This document shows, in pieces, positions 14,105 to 20,721 of a DNA stretch of 28,595 nt. The position numbers were made by a program, and so were the translations under genes. Position 1 is the stretch's first letter; each line of letters starts with the position of its first letter. The stretch is from DAOOOW01 sp035387885. Its GTDB lineage: Bacteria > Patescibacteriota > Patescibacteriia > UBA2196. The stretch lies in assembly GCA_035387885.1 (NCBI GenBank), contig DAOOOW010000013.1, positions 1 through 28,595 on the forward strand. Direction: 5' to 3'. A model generated the notes under the pieces. That model was given only the letters and a program-made list of their open reading frames with translations, was not told the origin of the DNA and searched no databases.

Positions 14105-14512
14105 ATGGAAGACAAAAAAGACATCATTGTACCTGAAAAATTTAAATCAATTGTCGAAACAATTGAAAAAATGTCTGTCTTGGATTTATCAGAATTAGTC
14201 AAAATCTTAGAAGACAAATTTGGTGTTTCTGCCGCCGCTCCTATGATGATGGGCGCTATGCCTACCGGAGCTGGTGCTCCCGCTGAAGCGGTTGAAGAAA
14301 AAACAGAATTTTCTGTGGAATTAACAGCTACTGGTGAAAATAAAATCGGCGTGATTAAAGTCATCCGTGAAGTCACCGAGCTGGGTCTTAAAGATGCCAA
14401 AGATTTAGCTGAAGCCGCTCCAAAAATGGTTAAAGAAAAAATTAAAAAAGAATTAGCTGAAGAAATCAAGAAAAAATTAGAAGACGCCGGCGCTAAAGTG
14501 ACCCTGAAATAA
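14105..14512 (+). CDS. rplL: 50S ribosomal protein bL12
   Basis: The L7/L12 stalk protein that recruits GTPase factors. The 135-residue product has the N-terminal dimerisation helices (about 10-45, KSIVETIEKMSVLDLSELVK), an Ala/Gly/Met/Pro-rich hinge (about 47-62) and the C-terminal domain with IGVIKVIREVTELGLKDAKDL (77-97). It starts a little longer at the N-terminus than the Escherichia coli protein. The stop codon lies in a 10-bp hairpin (14500-14523). No Shine-Dalgarno sequence. Confidence 0.96.
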   Translation: MEDKKDIIVPEKFKSIVETIEKMSVLDLSELVKILEDKFGVSAAAPMMMGAMPTGAGAPAEAVEEKTEFSVELTATGENKIGVIKVIREVTELGLKDAKDLAEAAPKMVKEKIKKELAEEIKKKLEDAGAKVTLK

Positions 14513-14520
14513 ATTTCAGG

Positions 14521-14626
14521 GTCATCCTGAGCGAGCAAAGCGAGCCGAAGGATCTAATCCAATAATGCAATTACTTTAAAGTCATCCCGAGCGAGTCCCG
14601 ACTTGTCGGGATGAGCCGAGGGATCC
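14521..14626. repeat. two interspersed repeats of the gtcatcctgagcgag type
   Basis: Copy one at 14521-14555 and copy two at 14581-14626 both run from gtcatc-c-gagcgag to gccga-ggatc. Copy two contains an extra hairpin tcccgac / gtcggga. This repeat type is widespread among bacteria. No gene is seen in 14513-14781. Confidence 0.75.
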
Positions 14627-14664
14627 TGTGTGCAAAGGTAAATTTTTTTTCTTAAATCCATTAG

Positions 14665-14697
14665 AAAAACAGTCCCGAGTATTCGGGACTGTTTTTC
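14665..14697 (+). terminator. intrinsic terminator of the rplJL operon
   Basis: 14-bp stem aaaaacagtcccga (14665-14678) with 14683-14696, 4-base loop gtat, T-run as part of the right arm. Confidence 0.85.
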
Positions 14698-14712
14698 GTA
14701 TAGCCATATCTA

Positions 14713-14739
14713 TTGTTTTTTATTTTTTTATGCTAAGAT
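14713..14739 (+). promoter_or_regulatory. promoter of the 14782-15424 pair, extended -10
   Basis: TTGTTT (14713-14718), then TGc-TAAGAT (14734-14739), the same extended -10 as mltG. The spacing of 15 is short, so the -35 is uncertain. Confidence 0.5.
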
Positions 14740-14781
14740 AAAAAAATAAGACAATTTTAAATCTAATCAAGGGAGGGAATT

Positions 14782-15213
14782 ATGAAAAAAGCCTTTTATG
14801 GATGCTTCTTGCTTATTTTTATTTTTTTATTCAGTGGTTCTTGGTGTAATGATACCAAACCGGAAGATAAAAATTCCATTCCAGCTAATAGCGTTATTGT
14901 GCGGATTGACGGACAAAAAGTAAATTTTATCAAACCGGTTTCTTATTTACGTTTTGAACCAGGAGTTTATGGCGAATATATTATTTCAGAAATTTGGATT
15001 ACGCTCGGCAATGAGCCCCCACTGCCCCTTAAATTGCCTGATTCTGGTGGCGGAACCATTCAAATTGGCAACAAAACAGCTGAAATAGATTTTGATTACA
15101 GAGTGAGTATTTATATGCTTAACCAACCTTGGAATAAAGTTGGATTAAAAGGAGTGCAAATTAATAGACAAAATAATTATTGCGCTATTTATTTACAAGC
15201 TGGCAAAAAATAA
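14782..15213 (+). CDS. secreted orphan protein, 143 residues
   Basis: Strong start signal: gggaggg 4-10 bases before the ATG. The N-terminus is a Sec signal (MKKAF, hydrophobic core about 6-20, then GSWCN). A cysteine at 22 sits where a lipoprotein cysteine would be, but the preceding Gly-Ser-Trp does not match a lipobox, so ordinary cleavage is as likely. The mature part is Pro/Gly-rich and probably beta (VIVRIDGQKVNF, YIISEIWITLG). No family recognised. Co-transcribed with the next gene. Confidence 0.75.
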   Translation: MKKAFYGCFLLIFIFLFSGSWCNDTKPEDKNSIPANSVIVRIDGQKVNFIKPVSYLRFEPGVYGEYIISEIWITLGNEPPLPLKLPDSGGGTIQIGNKTAEIDFDYRVSIYMLNQPWNKVGLKGVQINRQNNYCAIYLQAGKK

Positions 15214-15226
15214 TAGGGAGGTCAAT

Positions 15227-15424
15227 ATGCCTAAAAAAACACATTCGTATTCAGAAAAACCAATAGCTGGTGAAAAAATTGTTATCACCTGTAACGACGG
15301 CAAAGAATTTGTAGGTTATAGAAACGACGGTCATATCACAGGATTTAGTGACGTCAAAGTTCCCTGGAATTATGATTCTCAAAGATACGTGGTTAGTTGG
15401 CAATATGTAAACAGAGACGACTAA
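15227..15424 (+). CDS. small orphan protein, 65 residues
   Basis: It begins 13 bases after the secreted protein with its own gggaggt. The product has no signal peptide. The centre EKIVITCNDGKEFVGYRNDGH (about 16-36) looks like a small beta barrel of the kind seen in SH3-like or Sm-like folds; this is a weak guess from pattern only. One cysteine. A strong terminator follows. Confidence 0.7.
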   Translation: MPKKTHSYSEKPIAGEKIVITCNDGKEFVGYRNDGHITGFSDVKVPWNYDSQRYVVSWQYVNRDD

Positions 15425-15446
15425 TAACCATTTTTTTTTACAAACC

Positions 15447-15481
15447 AAAATCGCCAGAAAAATGCTGGCGATTTTTTATTT
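15447..15481. terminator. shared intrinsic terminator
   Basis: 11-bp stem aaaatcgccag / ctggcgatttt (15447-15457, 15465-15475) followed by T-rich bases. It lies between convergent genes and works best on the plus strand. Confidence 0.85.
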
Positions 15482-17542
15482 TTATTTGACACTAAATTTA
15501 TATATCTTATTCTCAAGCGTTATTAAAGCATTGTTTTGATTGTCATCAACTATTAAATTTTTAGCCTGCCCCAAATCATTATTTAAATATTGTCTAAGAA
15601 CAGCGCCATTTTCTTTATTAATCACTAGTAAACGACCATTATCTTGATCTAAAAGATACATGGAGGACCAATCTGTTTGTGTATAAAGTTCTAGATTGCT
15701 GCCCAAGGCTTGATTAATCTTACCTAATTCAAAAGCCTCTTCTTTGCCTTTAAATAATTTAATTATTTGATTTTTATTAACCAACCAAACACTACCATCA
15801 ATATTAAGTTCTTTGGCACCTTTAAGCAAATCTTTATTGCCTGTATACCAATTAGTAACAGTGGGTTTAGCGGCTAAAATTTGAGAAATTTTATTCAAAG
15901 ATCCAGAGGTGCTGTCCAAACTATAAATATTATCATTATAAATAGCAAAAATATTGGCTGATGTTTCAGTGGTTAGAGAAATATTTAAATTTTTAGCTGA
16001 CTCTTGGCCAGATTTCCAATAAGAAAATTTATTATCATTAGTTAGTAAAACTAACTCATTGTCTTTATAAGTTTCTATTTGTTTTAAATTGGTTCCTTTA
16101 AAAACCAAAGTAGCATTTTTATCATTATCTAATTGATAAATTTCGTCATTAGCAGTTAAAAATTGCCAATTGCCTTTATTCTTCCACAAGCCTTTGAGAG
16201 TCACAGCATTTAAATTGCCAAGTTCACTAACTACTTCTAAATTAGCCTCATAGATGTTATTAAGTTTATTTAATAAAATAGTTAATTCTTTTTTTTCAGT
16301 CTCAAATTTTGTTTGCCAAGCAACTTCTGTGGGGTAATTATTATTTAGCTGGTTTAAAGCTTCGGTTAATAAATTGCTGGCTTTTTCTTTATCTTCATAA
16401 ATTAAAGCTGTATCGGAAGCAGTTTTTTTCTCTATGGCCGAATCCAGAGTTTGTTGCCAATTTTTAAGTAAATCAACTTTTTTCTTGTAAAATGACAAAT
16501 ACCAAAGACTACTTAAAAAAATTACGATTAAAAGCACTATTAAAGCTGTAAAAATCTTTTTATTACTAAAAAAATTTTTTAAAATAGTTTTTAAAAATTT
16601 ATTAAGCCTGGAAATTTTTTCTTTAAGTATTCCAGATTTAGGATGAGTTAAACTTTCCTCAACAGCTGGTAATTTTAATTCTTTGGGTTTTTTAGTTAAA
16701 AAAGAAAATGGTTTTTTTAAAATAGTCAGCAAGCTTCTTTTTAATTTCAAAAAATCTGGCCAATTAGAAGAAGCGAGAGTACGTCCAGTTCTTTGTTCTA
16801 AGTTTTCTAATTGTTTCAAAGATTCTTTAGAGCCATAAAATTCTTGAATATATTTATCAGTTTGTGATTCTTTAATCTCAATTTCTTCGGCCTGGCCATT
16901 TTCTTTAATAACAATGCCAATTAGATTATTATTTTTGCTATTTTCTAATAATAAATTTTTAAAATGCTCTACCGCCTGATTGGCTTTAAGATTAATTAAA
17001 ACTTCTTTAATTTTGTCTAGAGAAAAATAATCAAAAAAGGGAAACGTGGCCAAAATAAGACCATCCTCGGCATATATTTCACCAGTAATTAATTGGCTAA
17101 AATATTTTTTTTCTTTGCTAGCATTTTTTGAACTCAAAATTTGAGAAATTTTTTTGTGACGCACCAAATAGCCGGAAAAAGCCCCCATTTGGCTTAAAAC
17201 CAAATTGTTATTTTTTACCACGCCAACCAACAAATTTAATTTTTGATACCATTGATCTGGCTTGGCAAAAATATCTTGAATATTATTATTAACTTCCTGG
17301 CAAGTCAACTCTAAAGCGCTTTCCATATCAGCGATGGGTGAAGAATAGTAACTATTTTCAATTAAAGAGACTAAATCTTTAATTTTTTCCCCTAAATTTC
17401 TTTCTTTAGAATCAATGGCCAATAAAACAAACAAACGACCCAAATTAGATTTTTGAGCTAAGGCTTCATCAGCTAAAAAAACTTCTTGGTTGTTAATAAT
17501 TTTAGAAAATTTAAAATTAATTTTTCCAATTGTTTCCGACAT
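15482..17542 (-). CDS. membrane protein: PP2C-like domain plus propeller-like extracellular domain
   Basis: 686 residues in three parts. Residues about 1-215 resemble a degenerate PP2C phosphatase: alternating strands and helices with NNLVLSQMGAFSGYLVRHKK (about 112-131) where PP2Cs have their GDSRAYLYR-like strand, but without the metal-binding Asp residues. A basic linker and one membrane helix follow (about 330-352), then a coiled-coil-like region (355-440), then repeated short strands (440-686: GLWKNKGNWQFLTANDEIYQL, NDNIYSLDSTSGSLNKI, LLVINKENGAVLRQYL) suggesting a beta-propeller. The start at 17542 is chosen over an upstream GTG because the -10 box lies between them. It could be a sensor coupling outside binding to an inside pseudo-phosphatase; this is inference. 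Confidence 0.75.
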   Translation of the reverse strand: MSETIGKINFKFSKIINNQEVFLADEALAQKSNLGRLFVLLAIDSKERNLGEKIKDLVSLIENSYYSSPIADMESALELTCQEVNNNIQDIFAKPDQWYQKLNLLVGVVKNNNLVLSQMGAFSGYLVRHKKISQILSSKNASKEKKYFSQLITGEIYAEDGLILATFPFFDYFSLDKIKEVLINLKANQAVEHFKNLLLENSKNNNLIGIVIKENGQAEEIEIKESQTDKYIQEFYGSKESLKQLENLEQRTGRTLASSNWPDFLKLKRSLLTILKKPFSFLTKKPKELKLPAVEESLTHPKSGILKEKISRLNKFLKTILKNFFSNKKIFTALIVLLIVIFLSSLWYLSFYKKKVDLLKNWQQTLDSAIEKKTASDTALIYEDKEKASNLLTEALNQLNNNYPTEVAWQTKFETEKKELTILLNKLNNIYEANLEVVSELGNLNAVTLKGLWKNKGNWQFLTANDEIYQLDNDKNATLVFKGTNLKQIETYKDNELVLLTNDNKFSYWKSGQESAKNLNISLTTETSANIFAIYNDNIYSLDSTSGSLNKISQILAAKPTVTNWYTGNKDLLKGAKELNIDGSVWLVNKNQIIKLFKGKEEAFELGKINQALGSNLELYTQTDWSSMYLLDQDNGRLLVINKENGAVLRQYLNNDLGQAKNLIVDDNQNNALITLENKIYKFSVK

Positions 17543-17554
17543 ATAAGAGGAATA

Positions 17555-17580
17555 ATTATACACAAAAGTAATTGTGTATA
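17555..17580 (-). promoter_or_regulatory. minus-strand -10 and inverted repeat
   Basis: Minus-strand TG-TATAAT (17555-17560) lies 12 bases before the ATG at 17542, implying a very short leader. Overlapping it is a perfect 9-bp inverted repeat, tatacacaa (17557-17565) and ttgtgtata (17572-17580), a likely operator. Confidence 0.5.
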
Positions 17581-17610
17581 TTATAACATAAATTTTAACC
17601 GCGGTAAATT

Positions 17611-17639
17611 TTGACCAAATTTTTAAAATATTATATAAT
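17611..17639 (+). promoter_or_regulatory. promoter of the 17712-18422 gene
   Basis: TTGACC (17611-17616), 17-base spacer, TATAAT (17634-17639). A GC island taaccgcggta lies just upstream of the -35 (17597-17607). Confidence 0.78.
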
Positions 17640-17655
17640 AAAATTAATTAAAAAT

Positions 17656-17664
17656 TGTGGATAA
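17656..17664 (-). promoter_or_regulatory. perfect DnaA box
   Basis: tgtggataa, the reverse complement of TTATCCACA, lies about 10 bases downstream of the predicted transcription start of the 17712 gene. Confidence 0.5.
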
Positions 17665-17670
17665 ACTCCG

Positions 17671-17693
17671 TTCCAAGTTCGTGAACTTCGGAA
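17671..17693. repeat. inverted repeat in the 17712 leader
   Basis: ttccaagttc and gaacttcggaa form a near-perfect dyad around gt (one unpaired base). It may be an mRNA hairpin or operator. Confidence 0.45.
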
Positions 17694-17711
17694 AGAAACA
17701 AAAATAAAAAT

Positions 17712-18422
17712 ATGTTAAATGCCAAAAAACTAAGCCAACTTAATCAATATATTGAAGCCGCAGATATTGCCCTGCAACAAGCTAGAGAAATTTTAAAAGA
17801 AGCAGGAGCAACAGAATCTGACAAAGCTCTAGCCAAAAATAAAGCTAAAACTCTTTCTAGTAGCACAGACGCCACCACTAATTCCAAAATTATTGAAGGT
17901 GTTTTTAACGGGCAAGATATGATTGGTCCTGATGGTAAAGAATATAGCGTGCCAGCCAATTATGCTTCCAAATCCAAACTAGTGGCTGGAGATATTTTAA
18001 AATTAACTATTGAAACTGATGGTTCTTTTGTTTACAAACAAATTAAACCAATTGATCGCGAGCGCTTTACCGGCGAACTTTTAATGGATGAAGTTACGGG
18101 TAATTATGTGGTGATGTTGGCTGATGGTAGAAAATTTAATGTCTTAACCGCTTCGGTAACCTATTTTAAAGGTGCTTCTGGAGACAAAGTAACTATTCTT
18201 ATTGGCAAAGACCAAACATCTGCTTGGGCAGCTATTGAAAATATTGTTAAAAATACTGATCCAGTTTTAGCTAAAGAAGTTAAAGAAATTTTACCGCCAA
18301 TAGAAATTAAGGAATTACCGGCTTCACCCGAAAAAAAAGAAATCGAAAGTTTGCTTAATGATAATGATGGTTTGGACCTTGATCATTTAAATTTAGATCA
18401 AAGTGATCTTGAGGATTTATAG
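17712..18422 (+). CDS. orphan protein, 236 residues, acidic tail
   Basis: The N-terminal 50 residues form a helical region (LSQLNQYIEAADIALQQAREILKE) and a Ser/Thr-rich linker. The centre (about 60-170) is beta-rich and contains what may be two related barrel-like units: EGVFNGQDMIGPDGKEYSVP with DILKLTIETDGSFVYKQI, then TGELLMDEVTGNYVVMLADG with KVTILIG. The C-terminus (about 195-236) is Pro/Glu-rich and very acidic, ending in Asp/Leu repeats. It resembles conserved hypothetical proteins I associate with Parcubacteria, but no function is known to me. It has its own promoter and terminator, and stops with TAG. Confidence 0.75.
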   Translation: MLNAKKLSQLNQYIEAADIALQQAREILKEAGATESDKALAKNKAKTLSSSTDATTNSKIIEGVFNGQDMIGPDGKEYSVPANYASKSKLVAGDILKLTIETDGSFVYKQIKPIDRERFTGELLMDEVTGNYVVMLADGRKFNVLTASVTYFKGASGDKVTILIGKDQTSAWAAIENIVKNTDPVLAKEVKEILPPIEIKELPASPEKKEIESLLNDNDGLDLDHLNLDQSDLEDL

Positions 18423-18465
18423 CACCCGAATTATTACGAATTATTTGCGAATGCCCCCGAATAAC

Positions 18466-18493
18466 AAAAACTTTGTTTTAACAAAGTTTTTTA
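18466..18493 (+). terminator. intrinsic terminator
   Basis: 11-bp stem aaaaactttgt (18466-18476) with 18481-18491, loop ttta, T-run. Before it, 18428-18465 holds a cgaattatt-type repeat (cgaattattacgaattattt). Confidence 0.8.
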
Positions 18494-18507
18494 ATTTTCA
18501 CACATTA

Positions 18508-18516
18508 TGATATAAT
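18508..18516 (+). promoter_or_regulatory. parA: possible parA promoter, extended -10 only
   Basis: TGa-TATAAT at 18508-18516 without a good -35 box. If used, the parA leader of about 250 bases runs through the inverted-repeat element at 18621-18770. Confidence 0.4.
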
Positions 18517-18620
18517 GTAATTAGTTTTAAAAAATTAAAATTATATTTTTTATTTTATTTTTTATTTGTTCCCCGTTCGCTTGGCGGAGTCTTAGTAAAA
18601 AAAAGAGCTGAATGAAGTGT

Positions 18621-18770
18621 GTTCTATCTCCTCCTTTTAAAGGAGGAGACACATGCCCCGAAGGGACAGAGGAGGTGGTTATAATATTAAGAAAAAATTA
18701 ATTCTAAATACTATAACCACCCCCTTAGCCTTCGGCTTAAGACCCCTCCTTTAAAAGGAGGGGACAAAAA
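18621..18770. mobile_element. gene-less deletion form of the DUF559 element
   Basis: The left arm (18621-18682) has palindrome cctccttttaaaggagg, then a small hairpin tgccccgaagggaca, then gaggaggtggttata. The right arm (18711-18766) is the mirror: ctataaccaccccc, a hairpin agccttcggct, then cccctcctttaaaaggagg. The about 28-base interior (attaagaaaaaattaatt, then ctaaatac) matches the two inner edges of the 21735-22245 element, so this looks like the same element with its gene deleted (MITE-like). The right arm ends 6 bases before parA and supplies its aaaaggagg. Confidence 0.75.
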
Positions 18771-18771
18771 A

Positions 18772-19545
18772 ATGTCTCGAATTATTTCTGTGGTTAATCA
18801 AAAAGGCGGAGTAGGCAAGACCACCACCGCGGTTAATTTGGCCGTTTACCTAGCTAAGCTTGGTAATTTTGTTTTACTTGTTGATTTGGATCCGCAAGCT
18901 AATGCCACTTCTGGCATTGGCGTGGATCATAAAAATATTAATGCCGGAGTATATGAAGTTATGCTGGGGCCATATTCGATGCGTCAAGTTGCCCTGTCAC
19001 TTGATCCCTTGGGTTTAAAAATTATTCCAGCTAATCAAAATTTAGCTGGCGCTAATATTGAATTGGTTTCACAAGCTGAAAGAGAACATCGACTTTACAA
19101 TGAACTTTTGGAAGTCAAACACGATTATGATTATATTATTATCGATTCACCGCCATCACTTGGGCTATTGACCATCAACGGCTTAGTGGCAGCTGATGAA
19201 ATTTTAATACCAGTCCAGTGCGAATATTTTGCTCTTGAAGGTTTGGGGCAACTTCTAAACACTGTGGCTTTGGTTAAACAATATTTAAAACCCAATTTAA
19301 ATATTTTGGGCGCGGTTATGACTATGTTTGATGAGCGTAATAAATTGGCTAAAGAAGTTTTTAATGAACTCTATAGATATTTTCCCAATAAAATTTTCAG
19401 AACAGTCATTCCCAGAAATTCCAAACTGGCTGAAGCGCCATCTTTTGGTAAATCTATTTTACACTATGACCCTTCTGGCCGCGGAGCCAAAGCCTATGAA
19501 CGTCTGGCCAAGGAATTGATGGAATATACAAGATTAAAAAAATAA
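18772..19545 (+). CDS. parA: chromosome partitioning ATPase ParA/Soj
   Basis: A deviant Walker-type ATPase that binds DNA non-specifically and moves ParB-parS complexes. The 257-residue product has KGGVGKTT (11-18) with the signature lysine, the Walker A' VDLDPQAN (37-44), the Walker B YIIIDSPPSLG, and the C-terminal PRNSKLAEAPSFGKSI motif of chromosomal Soj. No N-terminal helix-turn-helix extension is present, so it is the small chromosomal type. Its Shine-Dalgarno sequence aaaaggagg (18753-18761) is part of the palindrome in the upstream element, where it could be sequestered. parB lies 1.2 kb downstream behind a minus-strand cassette. Confidence 0.95.
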   Translation: MSRIISVVNQKGGVGKTTTAVNLAVYLAKLGNFVLLVDLDPQANATSGIGVDHKNINAGVYEVMLGPYSMRQVALSLDPLGLKIIPANQNLAGANIELVSQAEREHRLYNELLEVKHDYDYIIIDSPPSLGLLTINGLVAADEILIPVQCEYFALEGLGQLLNTVALVKQYLKPNLNILGAVMTMFDERNKLAKEVFNELYRYFPNKIFRTVIPRNSKLAEAPSFGKSILHYDPSGRGAKAYERLAKELMEYTRLKK

Positions 19546-19546
19546 A

Positions 19547-19575
19547 AAAGCCGGAGTTTGAAAGCACCCGGCTTT
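19547..19575. terminator. terminator between parA and the minus cassette
   Basis: 8-bp stem aaagccgg / ccggcttt (19547-19554, 19568-19575). The T-run is better on the minus strand (ttttttattttttt), so it mainly ends the 20579-19582 cassette. It is weaker for parA. Confidence 0.7.
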
Positions 19576-19581
19576 GTGGTT

Positions 19582-20067
19582 TTATTTTTTTATAATCCAT
19601 TGATGTAGGTTAATGTTTCCATGCCACTCAAATTCAAATTTTTTATCACGCATAATATATCGAACAGCCAAGGGTACCAACTCCCTGGCAGTTGAAGCAT
19701 ATTCCGTCCTCATCCACTTTGACCCGCCTTTTTCCAAAAATACAGCCTCCCACTTTCCTGTTCCCAGCTCTGGAAAATAGTTGTTACGTTCAATTCTTAC
19801 TTGTCTTGTTTCTCGTTTATCCTTGGGTTTCAAATAATAAACTTTTTTTTCGAATAAAAAATAATCTGGAATGAGCTCAATTACCGGCTCGCCTGATTTG
19901 TAAACTTTCTTTTTATCTCTCAATAAGAAAGCCACCAAACCAGCAACCAGAGCAAAAAATCCAAACCAACGAACTGGAATAGCCTCCGGATTTTTGCTGG
20001 GCAAAAGAATAATGGCCACAAAAATCATGACGGCTATAAAAGCATAAACCAAATTATTTTTTTTCAT
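19582..20067 (-). CDS. orphan membrane protein, 161 residues
   Basis: Two tandem ATGs (20070, 20067); aaggag lies 3 and 6 bases away, so I prefer the second. The product has a Lys/Asn N-terminus, two membrane helices (about 7-24 and 33-49), then a soluble region of about 110 residues with EPVIELIPDYFLFEKKVYYL, an RxVRIERNNYFPELGTGKWEAVF stretch and a Trp-rich end. No family recognised. Third annotated gene of the minus-strand cassette between parA and parB. Confidence 0.72.
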   Translation of the reverse strand: MKKNNLVYAFIAVMIFVAIILLPSKNPEAIPVRWFGFFALVAGLVAFLLRDKKKVYKSGEPVIELIPDYFLFEKKVYYLKPKDKRETRQVRIERNNYFPELGTGKWEAVFLEKGGSKWMRTEYASTARELVPLAVRYIMRDKKFEFEWHGNINLHQWIIKK

Positions 20068-20077
20068 CATTCTCTCC

Positions 20078-20167
20078 TTACTTTTTCACGGGTTTGCGTT
20101 CAAATTTCTTCTTTTTAAAAGGGGCGACCAGATTAGTAAGTTGGTCAGTTTTTTCTTTTTTTTGCAT
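20078..20167 (-). CDS. possible 29-residue basic peptide overlapping the 20145-20351 gene
   Basis: An ATG at 20167 inside the end of the upstream gene opens a +1-frame ORF to a TAA at 20078-20080. The product is short and very Lys-rich (about PFKKKKFERKPVKK at its end). Start-stop overlap could allow coupling, or a +1 shift in the A-run would fuse it to the upstream protein as a basic tail. No Shine-Dalgarno sequence. Uncertain. Confidence 0.3.
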   Translation of the reverse strand: MQKKEKTDQLTNLVAPFKKKKFERKPVKK

Positions 20168-20351
20168 TTCTATAAACAGGCGAAAAAAAGATCACAGTGG
20201 ATAGTGCTAACAGAACTCCACCAAAAAAAATAAATGCATGGCCAAAGACAACATGATTGCCGTTGGATTTCAGCAATGTCAATCCCCACACAAACAAGAA
20301 AATACCGCTGACCAAAATGGTCAACATAAGATTTCTCATTTTAGAATACAT
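20145..20351 (-). CDS. small membrane protein, 68 residues
   Basis: aaggag precedes the ATG (caaggagaaagtcATG). The product is two membrane helices (about 9-28 and 36-57) joined by KSNGNHVVFGHA, with a basic end NAKKRKN. It ends in TGA. Membership in a run of three small membrane proteins suggests a common role in the envelope, but no family is recognised. Confidence 0.68.
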   Translation of the reverse strand: MYSKMRNLMLTILVSGIFLFVWGLTLLKSNGNHVVFGHAFIFFGGVLLALSTVIFFSPVYRNAKKRKN

Positions 20352-20366
20352 GACTTTCTCCTTGTT

Positions 20367-20579
20367 TTATTTTTTCCAAAAAATTCTAGTTAGAAAAAAA
20401 CCCGCTATTATTATAATAACTCCCCAAAGGGCTCCGTTGACAATCAAAAACAAACCAGCAATAAAAAGCCCTCCACAGGCGATAAGAGCAAGATTGTTTA
20501 AATTCTCACCATCATCAAGCCATTGACAAATAATGTGCCAAACAGCTTTTGCTTTTTTGATAATTTCTTCCATTTCCAT
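20367..20579 (-). CDS. small membrane protein, 70 residues
   Basis: The frame is open to a TTG at 20651, but aaggag (complement of 20586-20591) stands 6 bases before the ATG at 20579, so I start there. The product has a helical charged N-terminus (MEMEEIIKKAKAVWHIICQW), an acidic turn (DDGENLN) and two membrane helices (about 26-45 and 47-65). First gene of the minus cassette; a TATAAT (20619-20624, minus) may be its -10. Confidence 0.65.
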   Translation of the reverse strand: MEMEEIIKKAKAVWHIICQWLDDGENLNNLALIACGGLFIAGLFLIVNGALWGVIIIIAGFFLTRIFWKK

Positions 20580-20691
20580 TTTCTTCTCCTTAAAATTTTT
20601 ACATAAATTAAAAAAAGTATTATAATTAATATAATAAAATTTTTCCTCCAAATTTTATATTGTTAATGTTATTAATTGCCTACTCTTTTTT

Positions 20692-20709
20692 TGATAACTT
20701 ACCTTATCA
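20692..20709. promoter_or_regulatory. parB: dyad before parB
   Basis: tgataa (20692-20697) and ttatca (20704-20709), 6 bases apart and 12 bases before the parB start. It may be an operator or short hairpin. It does not resemble a parS site. Confidence 0.3.
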
Positions 20710-20721
20710 TAAAAAAATTTT

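Noticed and set aside
14101..14538. Minus-strand open frame of 145 codons opposite rplL
   Set aside because: Mirror of a clear ribosomal protein gene; Ser/Ala-rich composition is typical of antisense frames.
20257..20526. Plus-strand frame opposite the small membrane protein genes
   Set aside because: The minus-strand genes have Shine-Dalgarno sequences; this frame has none and spans two of them.
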